Shown piece after piece: positions 1 to 8,569 of a DNA stretch of 64,000 bases. A program made the position numbers and the translations under genes. Location: NCBI RefSeq assembly GCF_008632455.1, contig NZ_CP043929.1:2604001-2668000 (forward strand). Reading direction: 5' to 3'. The number at the start of each line of letters is the position of its first letter. Position 1 is the stretch's first letter. The notes beneath the pieces were generated by a model. That model had not been told where the DNA came from, searched no databases, and saw only the letters and a program-made list of their open reading frames with translations. The stretch comes from Methylomonas rhizoryzae. GTDB lineage: Bacteria > Pseudomonadota > Gammaproteobacteria > Methylococcales > Methylomonadaceae.

Positions 1-1455
1 GGAACGGGGTGACTCGGTCGCCGGTCGCATCAGGCCCAGCCCAAGATAGCGTCCGTCACCGATGACCAACGGGCCGGTCATCGGCTCTGGAAATGCCAGT
101 TCCAAATGATAAAGCCGGGAACGATCAAAGCGCTGGAAAGCAAAATCTTCAGCCAAGGTGCCGGTGCTATCGAAAGGTTCTCGCTGAATGCTTAGGATTT
201 GCACCGGCGCGGTAATGCCGCAATGCCGCAAGGCTTGGCGGGCGGCGTGATGCAATTGGCCTTGTTTCAAAACCCGTTCGGCGCCGGACTGCGCAGGAAA
301 GCTTTTACCCAGAGGCAAGACAACCGGCGTTACGGTATGCCAAACGCGGGCGGCTTTTTGTCCGCTTATGCCGTAATGCTCCAACATCTTATGATCGTTC
401 GCTTTGACCAAAACCGGTGTATGCGGGTCGATTTCGCCGGTTTCCAGATTGACATCCAGCGGCCAGCCGGCGAATGCCCATTCCACGTCGGCCAATTGCA
501 ACGGACAATCGGCCGGCACTTCAACCAGCACCCGGCGAATATCGGGGTTGGTGCGTTGATAGCCGATCGACGGCAAAGGGATTGCCCGAATGCGCAACGC
601 CTTGTCCGCGTCATTGGCGCCAATGCCGGCCAAGTAACGTTCGGCGTACTCCGGAAAATGTTGTTTCAAGCGATTTTTTGCCAGTTCAACCAAACGTTGG
701 GTGAATTGAGCGGCAGCGGTCAGTGTTTGCGCGGCAACGTCGCCGTGTTGATTTTGAATATCGAACAACAACAACGACGATGGGCAGTTATAACCGGTGG
801 GTTGAAATATCGGTAGTGGCGGTTTGTGGAATTCGCCTTTACGCAGACGTTTTAATTGACCTTGGTAACGGGTCAACAGCGAGTCCAAAGACCGACTTGG
901 ACTCGGACAATCCAGCATATTGCTGACGCCTAGCGGCGTAGGCCGGAACACGGGGCCGGCATGTTGAACAATGATTTGCTTGGCTTGATCGGCACTCAGT
1001 TGCTCCGCCCAAGCAAACGCCATATCCACGCCGCGACCCAGCTGATAGAGTCGTTCGCTCAGTTCAGCCAGAGTTTGTGCTTCATCGGCGCGTTCGGCAA
1101 AGAACCACACGTAATGCAGCGGTTGCTGGCCGTCGAACAGCCAAGGCTTGGCTAATTTGGCGTCACGTTTTTTCGCGGCCGCCGCTAAATTGCCTTGTTG
1201 CGCATCGGCACCGTTACGCGGCACGTAATAAGTCGTTAATGCCGATTGTTTGCAGGCCGGGCTCAACACCACCGGCGGCGGCAATTGCTCTAACCAGCGC
1301 AACGCCGCCGCTTCCGCGTCGGAAGCGGTGGAGCCTGTGTAAGCCGCTGCGACTAACGCTTGAAACAACCTAAATGGCGACGGCGGCCAAGTACCGTTGC
1401 CGTGATAGCGGTCATCCAGTAAACGAACGGAAATAACGAGAGCCTGTTGGTTCAT
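1..1455 (-). CDS. csb2: Csb2 (Cas5-Cas6 type) subunit of subtype I-G CRISPR-Cas, partial
   Basis: The frame is open from an ATG at 1455 to the window edge (485 codons, no stop), so the 3' end is missing. The N-terminus (MNQQALVISVRLLDDRYHG, then WPPSPFRLFQALVA) and the distal GPLVIGDGRYLGLGLMRP segment match the GSU0054/Csb2 family, which fuses Cas5-like and Cas6-like RAMP functions and is expected to process crRNA and cap the crRNA 5' handle in subtype I-G (old I-U) Cascade. It starts 3 bases after the csb1 stop (1459-1461), so it is the fourth gene of the cas operon. Family members are usually about 450-550 residues, so most of the protein is present. The adaptation genes (cas4-cas1 fusion, cas2) would be expected further left, outside the window. 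Identification rests on motif recognition. Confidence 0.85.
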   Translation of the reverse strand, partial: MNQQALVISVRLLDDRYHGNGTWPPSPFRLFQALVAAAYTGSTASDAEAAALRWLEQLPPPVVLSPACKQSALTTYYVPRNGADAQQGNLAAAAKKRDAKLAKPWLFDGQQPLHYVWFFAERADEAQTLAELSERLYQLGRGVDMAFAWAEQLSADQAKQIIVQHAGPVFRPTPLGVSNMLDCPSPSRSLDSLLTRYQGQLKRLRKGEFHKPPLPIFQPTGYNCPSSLLLFDIQNQHGDVAAQTLTAAAQFTQRLVELAKNRLKQHFPEYAERYLAGIGANDADKALRIRAIPLPSIGYQRTNPDIRRVLVEVPADCPLQLADVEWAFAGWPLDVNLETGEIDPHTPVLVKANDHKMLEHYGISGQKAARVWHTVTPVVLPLGKSFPAQSGAERVLKQGQLHHAARQALRHCGITAPVQILSIQREPFDSTGTLAEDFAFQRFDRSRLYHLELAFPEPMTGPLVIGDGRYLGLGLMRPATESPRS

Positions 1456-1458
1456 GGC

Positions 1459-2553
1459 TCACCCCTCGGCGTCGCTATCGGCTTCTTCTTTTTTGGCGAG
1501 TAACTCCTTGGCTTTTTTGATGTTGAATTGGTAGGTTTTCCCGGGTTGCTTAACGCCAAAAGCAGTTGCCGCTTGCTGGGCATAGTCTTTAATCAGCAAG
1601 CGTTCTTGATCCGCCGACAAGCTATAAAACTGCGAAGCCCCGCGTCTAGCCACCGCCTCCCAAATGTCCGCATCGTCGGCGCAACGCAATAAACAGCCTT
1701 CGCGCAAATACAGTTCGGTTTCGGCGGTGGCGGCGACCAATGCCAAGGCCAGCAAATAGCGTTTTAGCCGCACGGTGGATTCTTCGTTGTCGCCCTTGAT
1801 CGATTGCAGGGCAATCAAGTTAATCGTGACTTGGCGGGTAATGGGGCCACGGGCGATGATGCCGCCCAAACCTTTGGGGGCCGGCACATCATTAAATCCT
1901 TTTACGGAAAGTTTTACCTTTTGCTTTTTTGCTTCGTCGGTTAACGCCTTTTTTTGGTCGTCGTCCAACAACTTCCAAACACTGTTGTATTGGGCGGCTG
2001 TACTTAACACTTCCACATCCTCGGCGCGGATAATCGAGCGAATCAAGCGGGGTCGTTTGACTTGTGTACCTCTGGAATCCCAAGCGCCGAAAACCAACGA
2101 AGTCGGCGCCAGTTTTGCCAACGGCACGGCGTTATGAGTTCTCAAAAGGGTTTTAAACGCCTCGTCGATTTCCATGGCCAATTCGTCGGTAGACCTTACC
2201 ACCGCATCGCCGGCCCGGTGCGCCAATTCCAAGATCGACACCTTACGTTCCGGGTCGTCCTTGTTGCCCAAATTGATGTCGATTTGCGGCACCAAATCCC
2301 GGTACTCGTCATCCATAAAAACCGGTTCGCTACGGTTGGCCTGCGAAGGCACCGAGTCGATTTGGGCCACTTTTGTGCCGTCAGACAGGGTATCGATCGA
2401 GTACCCAATATCGGCGTAGGTGGGCGGAAAAATCACGCCGCCTTCGCCGTCCACCGGTAACAGTTTTTGCTTGAGTATCAATGCCACCGGACCTTTGGGG
2501 TTGTCCGCCCATTGGTTAATAATGTCGTGGCTGAGTGCTTGGGTTTGGCTCAT
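1459..2553 (-). CDS. csb1: Csb1 (Cas7-type) backbone subunit of subtype I-G CRISPR-Cas
   Basis: A 364-residue protein. In this family (GSU0053/Csb1, Cas7 group) multiple copies polymerise along the crRNA to form the Cascade filament. The N-terminal region with GPVALILKQKLLPVDGEGGV and FPPTYADIGY, and the later PTSLVFGAWDSRG and RPRLIRSIIRAEDV stretches, fit the family. I chose the ATG at 2553 (MSQTQALSHD) because it overlaps the upstream gene's TGA in an ATGA arrangement. The longer open frame to 2697 would run far into that gene. Translational coupling with both neighbours suggests fixed stoichiometric expression. The C-terminal 20 residues are rich in Lys and Glu. Confidence 0.85.
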   Translation of the reverse strand: MSQTQALSHDIINQWADNPKGPVALILKQKLLPVDGEGGVIFPPTYADIGYSIDTLSDGTKVAQIDSVPSQANRSEPVFMDDEYRDLVPQIDINLGNKDDPERKVSILELAHRAGDAVVRSTDELAMEIDEAFKTLLRTHNAVPLAKLAPTSLVFGAWDSRGTQVKRPRLIRSIIRAEDVEVLSTAAQYNSVWKLLDDDQKKALTDEAKKQKVKLSVKGFNDVPAPKGLGGIIARGPITRQVTINLIALQSIKGDNEESTVRLKRYLLALALVAATAETELYLREGCLLRCADDADIWEAVARRGASQFYSLSADQERLLIKDYAQQAATAFGVKQPGKTYQFNIKKAKELLAKKEEADSDAEG

Positions 2554-3404
2554 GGCGTATTCTCCTGAATGGCGTAACAGACGATTTTGTTTTTGCCCGA
2601 CAAATCGAGCGCGAATTGATACTGGCGCTTGTGCGCCAAAGGCAGTTGCCCGCTCAACGCCGGTCGGGCCAATTGCGGCGGCAGCCAGTCGTTCCAAACG
2701 GCATAGCGATATCGGCGTAACGCCAATTCAAACGGACGGGCGTGTTGTAGTCCCCATGCCGCCAGCAATTCAACCACCGGGGAAGCGACGACTTTTTGCT
2801 CCAACTCCTTATTGCTTTTCAGATCGTTGATCGAATAACCCACGTCGAGCCCCATCCACGCACCTCTCGGATCGAAATTGAAACTGCCGCCCATGCTGCA
2901 CAGCACATTGAGCGGATCGAGTAACAGTGCGTCGTGCCTCGTGTTCCAGAGAGCGACAATTTCCCGCAACATGTCGTTGGCGATCTTCTGCGCGCTACGA
3001 TTACCGGCATATAGCTTGAACGTTTCATCCACGCCGCCATCCGCCCAGTGGTTAAGCAACACACTGCGCCCCGTCGAATCTTGTAGTTGGATCGGTAGTG
3101 AAGTTGCGTCAGCCTCCGGTGCGGGAAAGGTATCGGCAATCGTAAATTCGGTTATTTTGCTTGGCACCAGCCAATCTGCGGGAACAATGGCAATGGCTTT
3201 GGCATCGGCCAAAAAAGCCAGCAAGTCGGCAAACGGATTTTCCGACGTTTCCGTTCGTAACTGAAACTGCGCACCGGTGGCCGGTTGCCAATCGAAACGC
3301 GCTTCGGCATAACCCAACAAGGCTTCGGATGCCTCCAAAAAACCCATGCATGCCAACACTTGGCCGGGGTTGGTCAAATCGACCGGGATTGCGCTGATAT
3401 TCAT
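2550..3404 (-). CDS. Small Cas8-like (Csb3/Csx14-type) subunit of subtype I-G CRISPR-Cas
   Basis: A 284-residue protein between cas3 and csb1. The N-terminus (MNISAIPVDLTNPGQVLACM, then GFLEASEALLG) is the pattern I associate with the Csb3/Csx14 group found in type I-G loci, proposed as the Cascade large (Cas8-like) subunit. The start at 3404 is fixed by an ATGA overlap with the cas3 stop (3401-3403); the longer open frame to 3605 only reads cas3 out of frame. The stop overlaps the csb1 ATG in the same way. No catalytic motif is visible and none is expected. The name is less certain than the neighbours' because several unrelated Cas8 forms occur in I-G. It is much shorter than Csx17-type Cas8. 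Confidence 0.65.
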   Translation of the reverse strand: MNISAIPVDLTNPGQVLACMGFLEASEALLGYAEARFDWQPATGAQFQLRTETSENPFADLLAFLADAKAIAIVPADWLVPSKITEFTIADTFPAPEADATSLPIQLQDSTGRSVLLNHWADGGVDETFKLYAGNRSAQKIANDMLREIVALWNTRHDALLLDPLNVLCSMGGSFNFDPRGAWMGLDVGYSINDLKSNKELEQKVVASPVVELLAAWGLQHARPFELALRRYRYAVWNDWLPPQLARPALSGQLPLAHKRQYQFALDLSGKNKIVCYAIQENTP

Positions 3405-6193
3405 GCCTTGCCCTCCATTTCCGCTTGTTCGTCGCTGATTTGCGAGGCGCGATGATCGGCGGCGCGAAACACCGCTTCCCACCAGGCCAAACCCCAAGGC
3501 CCCCATTGCCGTTGCAGGCGGGCAAAACGCAATGCGGCTTGTTGCGCCCGTTCGGCCAATACTGAAGGCGGCGCGCCGGGATCGATTGGCGCAATCACCG
3601 GGCAAGCGTAACCGTGATGAGAGGCGATCAAATGCAGCGCTAAATCCTGTAACTCTGTTGGTAACTGGTTGATGGCCGCGTCGTTTGCCACGTCCGCCAA
3701 TGAACCGAATTCATGGCGGTATCCGGCCAGCAAACGCGGATTGCCGCCGCCCAAGGTTTTAGCGTAGGGGCGGCCGTCTGCTGGAGCGTTCATCGCGATT
3801 TGCCAAAGGCCCCGCTGTTTGCCCAAGTCATGGCGACGCATGGCCGCGACGATCAACTCGACAAATTCCGCTGTGAGGTTTAAGCCTTGCGCTATCGCCG
3901 CCATTTCCTGTCCGGCCAAATCGTGATGTTTCTCTAGGCTTTGCGTGAACCGCGAAACAGCCGGATCACCCAGGCGTTGCGAATTGGCGCCGCGATAAAC
4001 CTGGATTCGCCAGGTTTCCGCTGCTTCGTCTTCGGCGTCGGTTTTGGCGATAAAACGGTAAACGGTATGCCAAACAGCGTTGTCCTGTTCCGCTTCCGCA
4101 TCGTTTTGGATGCGATAACCAATGGTTGTTTGCAAGTCGCTTGTCCATTGATAGTCGAGCGTCGTTAACTCTTCGCTGTCGGCAGCATCGTTCAGCAGGC
4201 CGTCTTTAAGGCCGCCTAACCAGCGTGCGATGACTGCTTGGCGATTTGTCAGCAATGCTTTCAAATCGTCGCTGCTTTGTTCCGCTAGTTGCCGGAGCAT
4301 TAAGGCACCGTTACGCACCAATTCGCCGGATCGGTTAAGGATTATCAGTGCCGGTTGATCCGAATCTTGCGGTTTTTCCTGCCATAGTTTTTGTGCGCGT
4401 TTGAGCAGCGTTTTTATTGCCTCCCGAACAGGTATTTCCAACGTTTCACTCAGATGAATCGGCGCGTTTTCAAAAAAGGCTGTCACTTCAGCCGCATTCG
4501 GTAAGGCATCGTTATCGCGCCAGGGTAAGCATTCTCGCCAAGCCAGGGTGGTTTCCGGTTCATCGTTGGGTTGCCAGCCGCGCAGCCAGGGTTGAATGTC
4601 CGGGCGGGCGCAGTGTTGTTCCAACGAGGTCATCGACCAGGCATCGACCACCGGGCGGGTTAACGAAGGTCTCAAAGGTTCTTCCGAAAGTGCGCGGTTT
4701 AATTCGTCAACGGGGATGGCATTTTTTAACGCGACAATCGCGCTTGGGCTGGCATCAGCTCCCAATCGTTTTATGACGCCAAGTTGCGCCTGATAACTTT
4801 GAAACGCCTTGGTCGATTGTTGGTAAGCGGCGAGTTGCTGCGCATTGTCTTCGTGCGCTTTCGCATACTCTTTTTGCACCTTCTCGAAAGCTTTTTGGTC
4901 TTGCTTGTATTGTTTCAATACCGCTTTGTCTGAGTTTTCCGGCGGGGTTGCAGGCGGTTGCGGCTCAGCTAAACCAGGGTCAACCGGGCGCTGGATCTTG
5001 GGCATTTTCGGCGGTACGGCAATCACCTTGATTTGCGCATGCTTCTCGCCACGCCGATTCACCCGACCAAAACGCTGCACCATGCGCTCATAAGCCACCA
5101 AATCGCACACCATGTGGTCGGCATCCAAATCGATACCGACTTCGCCGGCGGAAGTGGCGACTAAAAAGGCTACGCTATTGGGCGGAGTTTGAGCTCCGGC
5201 GAGGAAGCCGTTAACCGTTAGCCACTCGACCAACGTCTGCCGCTCTTGAACCCGGCGACCACCAACCAGCAGATTGGTTTGGTGGTGGGCTTTGTCTTGC
5301 TTGATGCGTTTATCCAGTTCGTCCTTGATTTTCTGTGCGTGCTCCCGCTTGTTGCAGAAAATCAAAATCCGCTTGCCGCTGTCTTTTAGTTGCCAAGCGC
5401 TTTCGCTTAGCAGTTCGACTATCGCGTCGCCTTCGTTTTTGATTTCAAGCGTCAATTGCTTTTCGGCATTGAACCGTTTGGCAACCAGGGCATCATCGTA
5501 ATCTTCCGCTTCCAAGCCAAAGGCCTGATTTTCGGTTTGCTTGCCGGTAGCCGATAGCGACAAGCATTTAAAGGGCGGAATCAGAAGCTGTTTGCCGTTG
5601 ATTGGATGCAACGATTTGTCGGCGGCAATACTCTGTAGCAAAGCTTGGAACGGCCAACATAGATGGGCTTCGTCCAGCACGCAAAGACTATCCGCTCCCA
5701 GAAATCCGGCATGGTAGCGGCGCATGTTGCGCGACACGCCGTAACCTTCGAACAGCAAACGCGAGCCGATCATGTCGATGGTGCCGACGATGATCGCCGG
5801 CTTGGTCGGGTCGGCCAGCCATTGACGGTTGTCGGCGTATTGGCCGCGCAAAGTCGACACCGGCAAAGACTCTTGTTCGCTCAAGCCAAGCATTGACTTG
5901 AGTTCCGGCATTTCTTGCAAGTTTGTTTTTAGTTCCTCGGCAACTTGCGTAGCCTGGTCAACAACAACGCGTCGATCCACGACATAAACCAATCGTTTTG
6001 GTAGTGAAGGATTTTCCGCGCGCGCCAGCAACCACAGCACCATGACCGTGGTTTTACCCAGGCCGGTTGGTAAATCCAGCGTATCCGGCAAGCGGTTTTC
6101 GCAAAGTTGCTGAAATAGTCGACGTTGCCAACGCAACATCGGAAAGCCGGTGATTTCCTGAAAAAAAGCCTCGAATTTTTCGTCAATAGCCAT
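3401..6193 (-). CDS. cas3: Cas3 helicase-nuclease, subtype I-G form with C-terminal HD domain
   Basis: A 930-residue protein. Cas3 unwinds and degrades target DNA after Cascade binding. The helicase domain comes first: Walker A LPTGLGKT at residues 41-48, VVDRRVVVDQ motif Ia, DEAH box at 174-177 (CVLDEAHLCW), TSAGEVGIDLDAD motif and QRFGRVNRRGE motif VI. The HD nuclease is C-terminal: MRRHDLGK near 785-792, ASHHGY near 857-862 and AADH near 911-914. HD-after-helicase order is the reverse of most type I Cas3 proteins and is characteristic of subtype I-G. A Gln/Lys/Ala-rich linker of about 60 residues lies between about 400 and 470. ATG at 6193 has AAGG 8-9 bases upstream. It is the first gene of the operon, and the next gene overlaps by ATGA. 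Confidence 0.9.
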   Translation of the reverse strand: MAIDEKFEAFFQEITGFPMLRWQRRLFQQLCENRLPDTLDLPTGLGKTTVMVLWLLARAENPSLPKRLVYVVDRRVVVDQATQVAEELKTNLQEMPELKSMLGLSEQESLPVSTLRGQYADNRQWLADPTKPAIIVGTIDMIGSRLLFEGYGVSRNMRRYHAGFLGADSLCVLDEAHLCWPFQALLQSIAADKSLHPINGKQLLIPPFKCLSLSATGKQTENQAFGLEAEDYDDALVAKRFNAEKQLTLEIKNEGDAIVELLSESAWQLKDSGKRILIFCNKREHAQKIKDELDKRIKQDKAHHQTNLLVGGRRVQERQTLVEWLTVNGFLAGAQTPPNSVAFLVATSAGEVGIDLDADHMVCDLVAYERMVQRFGRVNRRGEKHAQIKVIAVPPKMPKIQRPVDPGLAEPQPPATPPENSDKAVLKQYKQDQKAFEKVQKEYAKAHEDNAQQLAAYQQSTKAFQSYQAQLGVIKRLGADASPSAIVALKNAIPVDELNRALSEEPLRPSLTRPVVDAWSMTSLEQHCARPDIQPWLRGWQPNDEPETTLAWRECLPWRDNDALPNAAEVTAFFENAPIHLSETLEIPVREAIKTLLKRAQKLWQEKPQDSDQPALIILNRSGELVRNGALMLRQLAEQSSDDLKALLTNRQAVIARWLGGLKDGLLNDAADSEELTTLDYQWTSDLQTTIGYRIQNDAEAEQDNAVWHTVYRFIAKTDAEDEAAETWRIQVYRGANSQRLGDPAVSRFTQSLEKHHDLAGQEMAAIAQGLNLTAEFVELIVAAMRRHDLGKQRGLWQIAMNAPADGRPYAKTLGGGNPRLLAGYRHEFGSLADVANDAAINQLPTELQDLALHLIASHHGYACPVIAPIDPGAPPSVLAERAQQAALRFARLQRQWGPWGLAWWEAVFRAADHRASQISDEQAEMEGKA

Positions 6194-6305
6194 AACTTAC
6201 CTTGCTTGGTGGTTATAGGGTGGGAGCTCTGGGCTCTAACTTACAACGTCTCGGTCTCAAAACCCGATACCGAGATTTTTATTATTGAAATTTCCGCCTA
6301 TGAGG

Positions 6306-6327
6306 CCGTGGCGCTTTCACGCCACGG
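6306..6327. repeat. 8-bp-stem hairpin in the cas operon upstream region
   Basis: CCGTGGCG, a six-base loop (CTTTCA) and CGCCACGG form a perfect hairpin about 115 bases upstream of the cas3 start. It is followed on the plus strand by AAATTT, not a T-run, so terminator function is doubtful. It is a single copy, so it is not a CRISPR repeat array. It could be a regulatory structure or a lone relic repeat. Confidence 0.35.
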
Positions 6328-6341
6328 AAATTTAAATAAAC

Positions 6342-6620
6342 ATGCGTAACTTGAATAATCACTATGCTTACTTCAATGAAGCCCAAGCTGCACATATCTT
6401 TAAAAGCTTGGGAAATGTGTATCGGGGTGTCCCAAAAAATTTACTTGCGCCGAACAATGATATTGATTTCTATGTCATCGCCACTGGATTTAGCGCTCAA
6501 GCTTTGTGGCTTGTTCTCCGCAATCGAATTGAGAAAATTATTTATGGCGCGAACAAAAAATTGTTGCAAAAGATGCCGCATGCATACCTCCCGAGAAAAG
6601 TGAAGTCAGGTGCACAGTAG
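6342..6620 (+). CDS. Possible small hypothetical protein
   Basis: An open frame of 92 codons in an AT-rich stretch between the cas operon and the RelE/Phd pair. The start ATG follows AAATAAAC with no convincing Shine-Dalgarno sequence. A second frame (6364-6603) is also open, which weakens the case. I recognise no domain; the C-terminal half is Lys-rich. It may be a decayed gene fragment. The remaining bases 6621-6765 hold nothing I can identify. Confidence 0.2.
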   Translation: MRNLNNHYAYFNEAQAAHIFKSLGNVYRGVPKNLLAPNNDIDFYVIATGFSAQALWLVLRNRIEKIIYGANKKLLQKMPHAYLPRKVKSGAQ

Positions 6621-6765
6621 CGGCGTAAAAACAAAAAGTCAAAAATTTTTTAAGCAAAGAGAATATTCAGAATTACTATTTAACCGCTATGAGGCCTATT
6701 TACCCACTTAAAGCAATCTACGCTAGCGCATGCCTGTTGTTGCTCATTACGGCCAACGCCGCTCG

Positions 6766-7047
6766 TTACCGCGCTATCAGCCGGGCAAATTCCTCGTAGA
6801 CGATTTCCCGCTTGGCGATCAGCACCACGTAGAGCATGGCGGCGTCGTAGCGGTAAATGATGCGGTACTTGCCGACGCGTATTCGCAGATATTCTGGGTT
6901 GCCGACCATTTTCAGGGATTCGGGCGGTTGCGGTTCCTGCAACAACGCCAACAGTTTGATTTTGATTTGTTTGGCAATGCGCCGATCCGCTTCCGCCAGC
7001 TTGCGCAGGCTGCGCTCGGCGCTCTTGGTGAAGTCGATTTGGCGCAT
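6766..7047 (-). CDS. RelE/ParE-family toxin
   Basis: A 93-residue basic protein (MRQIDFTKSAERSLRKLAEAD) with the RelE/ParE fold pattern: two N-terminal helices, then SLKMVGNPEYLRIRVGKYRI, IYRYDAAMLYVVLIAKREIVY. Family members cut mRNA on the ribosome or poison gyrase; which applies here cannot be told. I chose the ATG at 7047, whose A is the last base of the antitoxin TGA (TGATG overlap), over the upstream TTG at 7050. It is the second gene of a toxin-antitoxin operon and sits beside the CRISPR-Cas locus. Confidence 0.85.
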   Translation of the reverse strand: MRQIDFTKSAERSLRKLAEADRRIAKQIKIKLLALLQEPQPPESLKMVGNPEYLRIRVGKYRIIYRYDAAMLYVVLIAKREIVYEEFARLIAR

Positions 7048-7286
7048 CAAATGCTATCCAACAAGCTCCGGCCGGCTTCGGTTCCGATATAGCCTTCTTG
7101 TTCGGCGGTTAGCGCCAGGCTGTGCAGGCATTTGTCTTCGAACTCCAGCAACTCCTGATAGCGGGAAGACGACACTAAAATGGCGAAATCTTTTTGATGT
7201 TTTTGAATTACCACCGGCTCCTGTTGAGCATTGTTCAGCAATTCGCCGAATAACTGTTTGGCTTGAGTGGCATTGACGGTTTTCAT
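7047..7286 (-). CDS. Phd/YefM-family antitoxin
   Basis: A 79-residue protein starting MKTVNATQAKQLFGELLNNA, the typical Phd/YefM N-terminal DNA-binding fold, followed by QEPVVIQKHQKDFAILVSS and an acidic C-terminal tail that would bind the toxin. It is first in the operon and coupled to the toxin by a one-base stop/start overlap. An AGACTTTT stretch lies just upstream of the ATG. Antitoxins of this family repress their own promoter, which would lie in the AT-rich stretch around 7290-7340. Confidence 0.85.
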   Translation of the reverse strand: MKTVNATQAKQLFGELLNNAQQEPVVIQKHQKDFAILVSSSRYQELLEFEDKCLHSLALTAEQEGYIGTEAGRSLLDSI

Positions 7287-7746
7287 AAAAGTCTCCCGGC
7301 TAAAAAAATGATTATTTTGTTCATTTTAATCATTTGGCGGTGGCAGCGCACAAGGCTTATTGAGGATTTCGCAAAAAATAACTTCCCGAAACGACTTTTT
7401 CCGCCTAACCGTTCGTACTGAGCAAAGTAAGCGCCCTTCGGTCGCATGGCGTTAACAAGAAACAGGGAAAGGCTGCTGTTGAAAGTTTATTCTGTGGGGA
7501 CCTTTCCAGCGAAGGCCGAATAAGCACGGTGTCCTGTGCCCGTTCTCTGAGTGCGGTCTGGCGACGTCGGCGAAAATGGTGAACCGAAGGTATCCCGCTG
7601 AGAGAATGAGCATGATGACGTCCCATTGCTGGAAGGGTTATTTTTAGTCTCTTGAGGAATTTGCCCATGGCTATGCGCGTCACCAAAGTATTGATATTCA
7701 GCCCCCCCAATGCGCCGGTCTTGATATTGGCAGCAGCAGTTGCATA
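7287..7746. other. Intergenic stretch without a supported gene
   Basis: About 460 bases between the Phd gene and the 23-bp-spaced repeats. Minus-strand frames of about 100 codons exist here (7405-7770 and 7487-7813) but they overlap each other, run into the repeat array, and show no recognisable domain. The adjacent repeat array suggests this is decayed mobile DNA. Confidence 0.4.
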
Positions 7747-7812
7747 TTCTGGCCCAAGTTGAACATTCATCCTGGCGCAATCTGAACACCGATTCTGGTT
7801 TCAAGCTGAACA
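7747..7812. repeat. Three direct repeats at 23-bp spacing, possible transposon-end array
   Basis: Three copies of YYCTGGnnnnAAnnTGAACA begin at 7747 (TTCTGGCCCAAGTTGAACA), 7770 (TCCTGGCGCAATCTGAACA) and 7793 (TTCTGGTTTCAAGCTGAACA). Regularly spaced repeats of this size are characteristic of the multiple transposase-binding sites at ends of IS21-family and Tn7-like elements. No transposase gene is present nearby, so this would be a remnant. The repeats are seen directly; the IS assignment is inference. Confidence 0.5.
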
Positions 7813-7893
7813 CTTTTTTGGATTTTCCAGAATCGGTGCAAAACGGCGTGCAAAACTTTCCAGGGTAAGTAAGGCTAATGTGACAAAGTAAAT

Positions 7894-8199
7894 TTAAACA
7901 GCCGGCTGCTGAAACGGCCGAATTCTCGGTACTATGGTTTCGCGTTGGGTGCGGATGACGATGCGCATGTCGTGTTCGCTTTGCAGGTTTAGCCAGAACC
8001 GTGGTTCCATGCCGAAAAACAAGCCCAGCCTGAGGGCGGTATCGGCAGTGATCGGGCGTTTGCCATTGACCAATTCGCTGATTCGACTGGGGGGAACGTC
8101 AATATCCGCGGCGAGCTGACGGGCGGAGATGCCCATCGGCTTCATAAAATCCTCCAGCAAGATTTCGCCGGGGTGTATTTCATCAAGTAGTTCAATCAT
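7894..8199 (-). CDS. higA: HigA-family antitoxin (XRE-type HTH)
   Basis: A 101-residue protein. The N-terminus (IHPGEILLEDFMKPMGISA) and helix-turn-helix ARQLAADIDVPPSRISELVNGKRPIT are classic HigA/VapI; LGLFFGMEPRFWLNLQ follows. HigA binds and silences HigB and represses the operon. It lies 7 bases downstream of the ancestral higB stop (8207-8209), in the toxin-first order typical of hig loci. The C-terminal 20 residues are less conserved. The antitoxin looks intact although the toxin gene carries a nonsense codon. Confidence 0.9.
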   Translation of the reverse strand: MIELLDEIHPGEILLEDFMKPMGISARQLAADIDVPPSRISELVNGKRPITADTALRLGLFFGMEPRFWLNLQSEHDMRIVIRTQRETIVPRIRPFQQPAV

Positions 8200-8206
8200 G
8201 TTTCAC

Positions 8207-8485
8207 CTAGTGATAGTCCACAATTTCGACCTAGTAGGCACCATCTTCTCGCCATGCAAAGCGAATCCGCCATTGTTCGTTGATACGGATGCTGTACTGC
8301 CTACTGCGATCGCCTTTTAAAGATTCGAGCCGGTTTCCGGGTGGAATGCGTAAGCTGGCCAAGTCGGTAGCGGCATGCAGCTGCAAAAGCTTGCGCCGAG
8401 CGACGCGCTCAATGTTTTTAAATTGCAGTACCAACTCGCTATTGAAAAGCGCTTGGGTATCGGAGCAAGCAAACGAATGAATCAT
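8207..8485 (-). pseudogene. higB: HigB-family toxin with premature amber codon
   Basis: The frame from the ATG at 8485 reads 84 residues of a HigB/RelE-like mRNA interferase (NIERVARRKLLQLHAATDL, IPPGNRLESLKGDRSRQYSI, RINEQWRIRFAW) and hits TAG at 8231-8233. In the same frame the DNA then continues VEIVDYH and a natural stop at 8207-8209. The usual family ending is D-VEIVDYH, so the amber codon replaces one residue near the end and removes the last seven. In studied HigB proteins the terminal Asp-Tyr-His residues belong to the active site, so the product is probably inactive unless the amber codon is suppressed. Confidence 0.8.
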
Positions 8486-8569
8486 AGCCGCAGATTATTC
8501 TGTTATTCGGAATCTGAAAATCGGAATTTTCTAAGCAGCGCTCTTGAACACGCACCGTGCTTTGCCATT

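Noticed and set aside
6194..6765. Possible CRISPR array next to cas3
   Set aside because: Only one 8-bp-stem hairpin (6306-6327) is present; there are no regularly spaced repeats with unique spacers.
7405..7813. Two overlapping minus-strand frames of about 110 codons
   Set aside because: They overlap each other in different frames, run into the repeat array and show no recognisable protein features.
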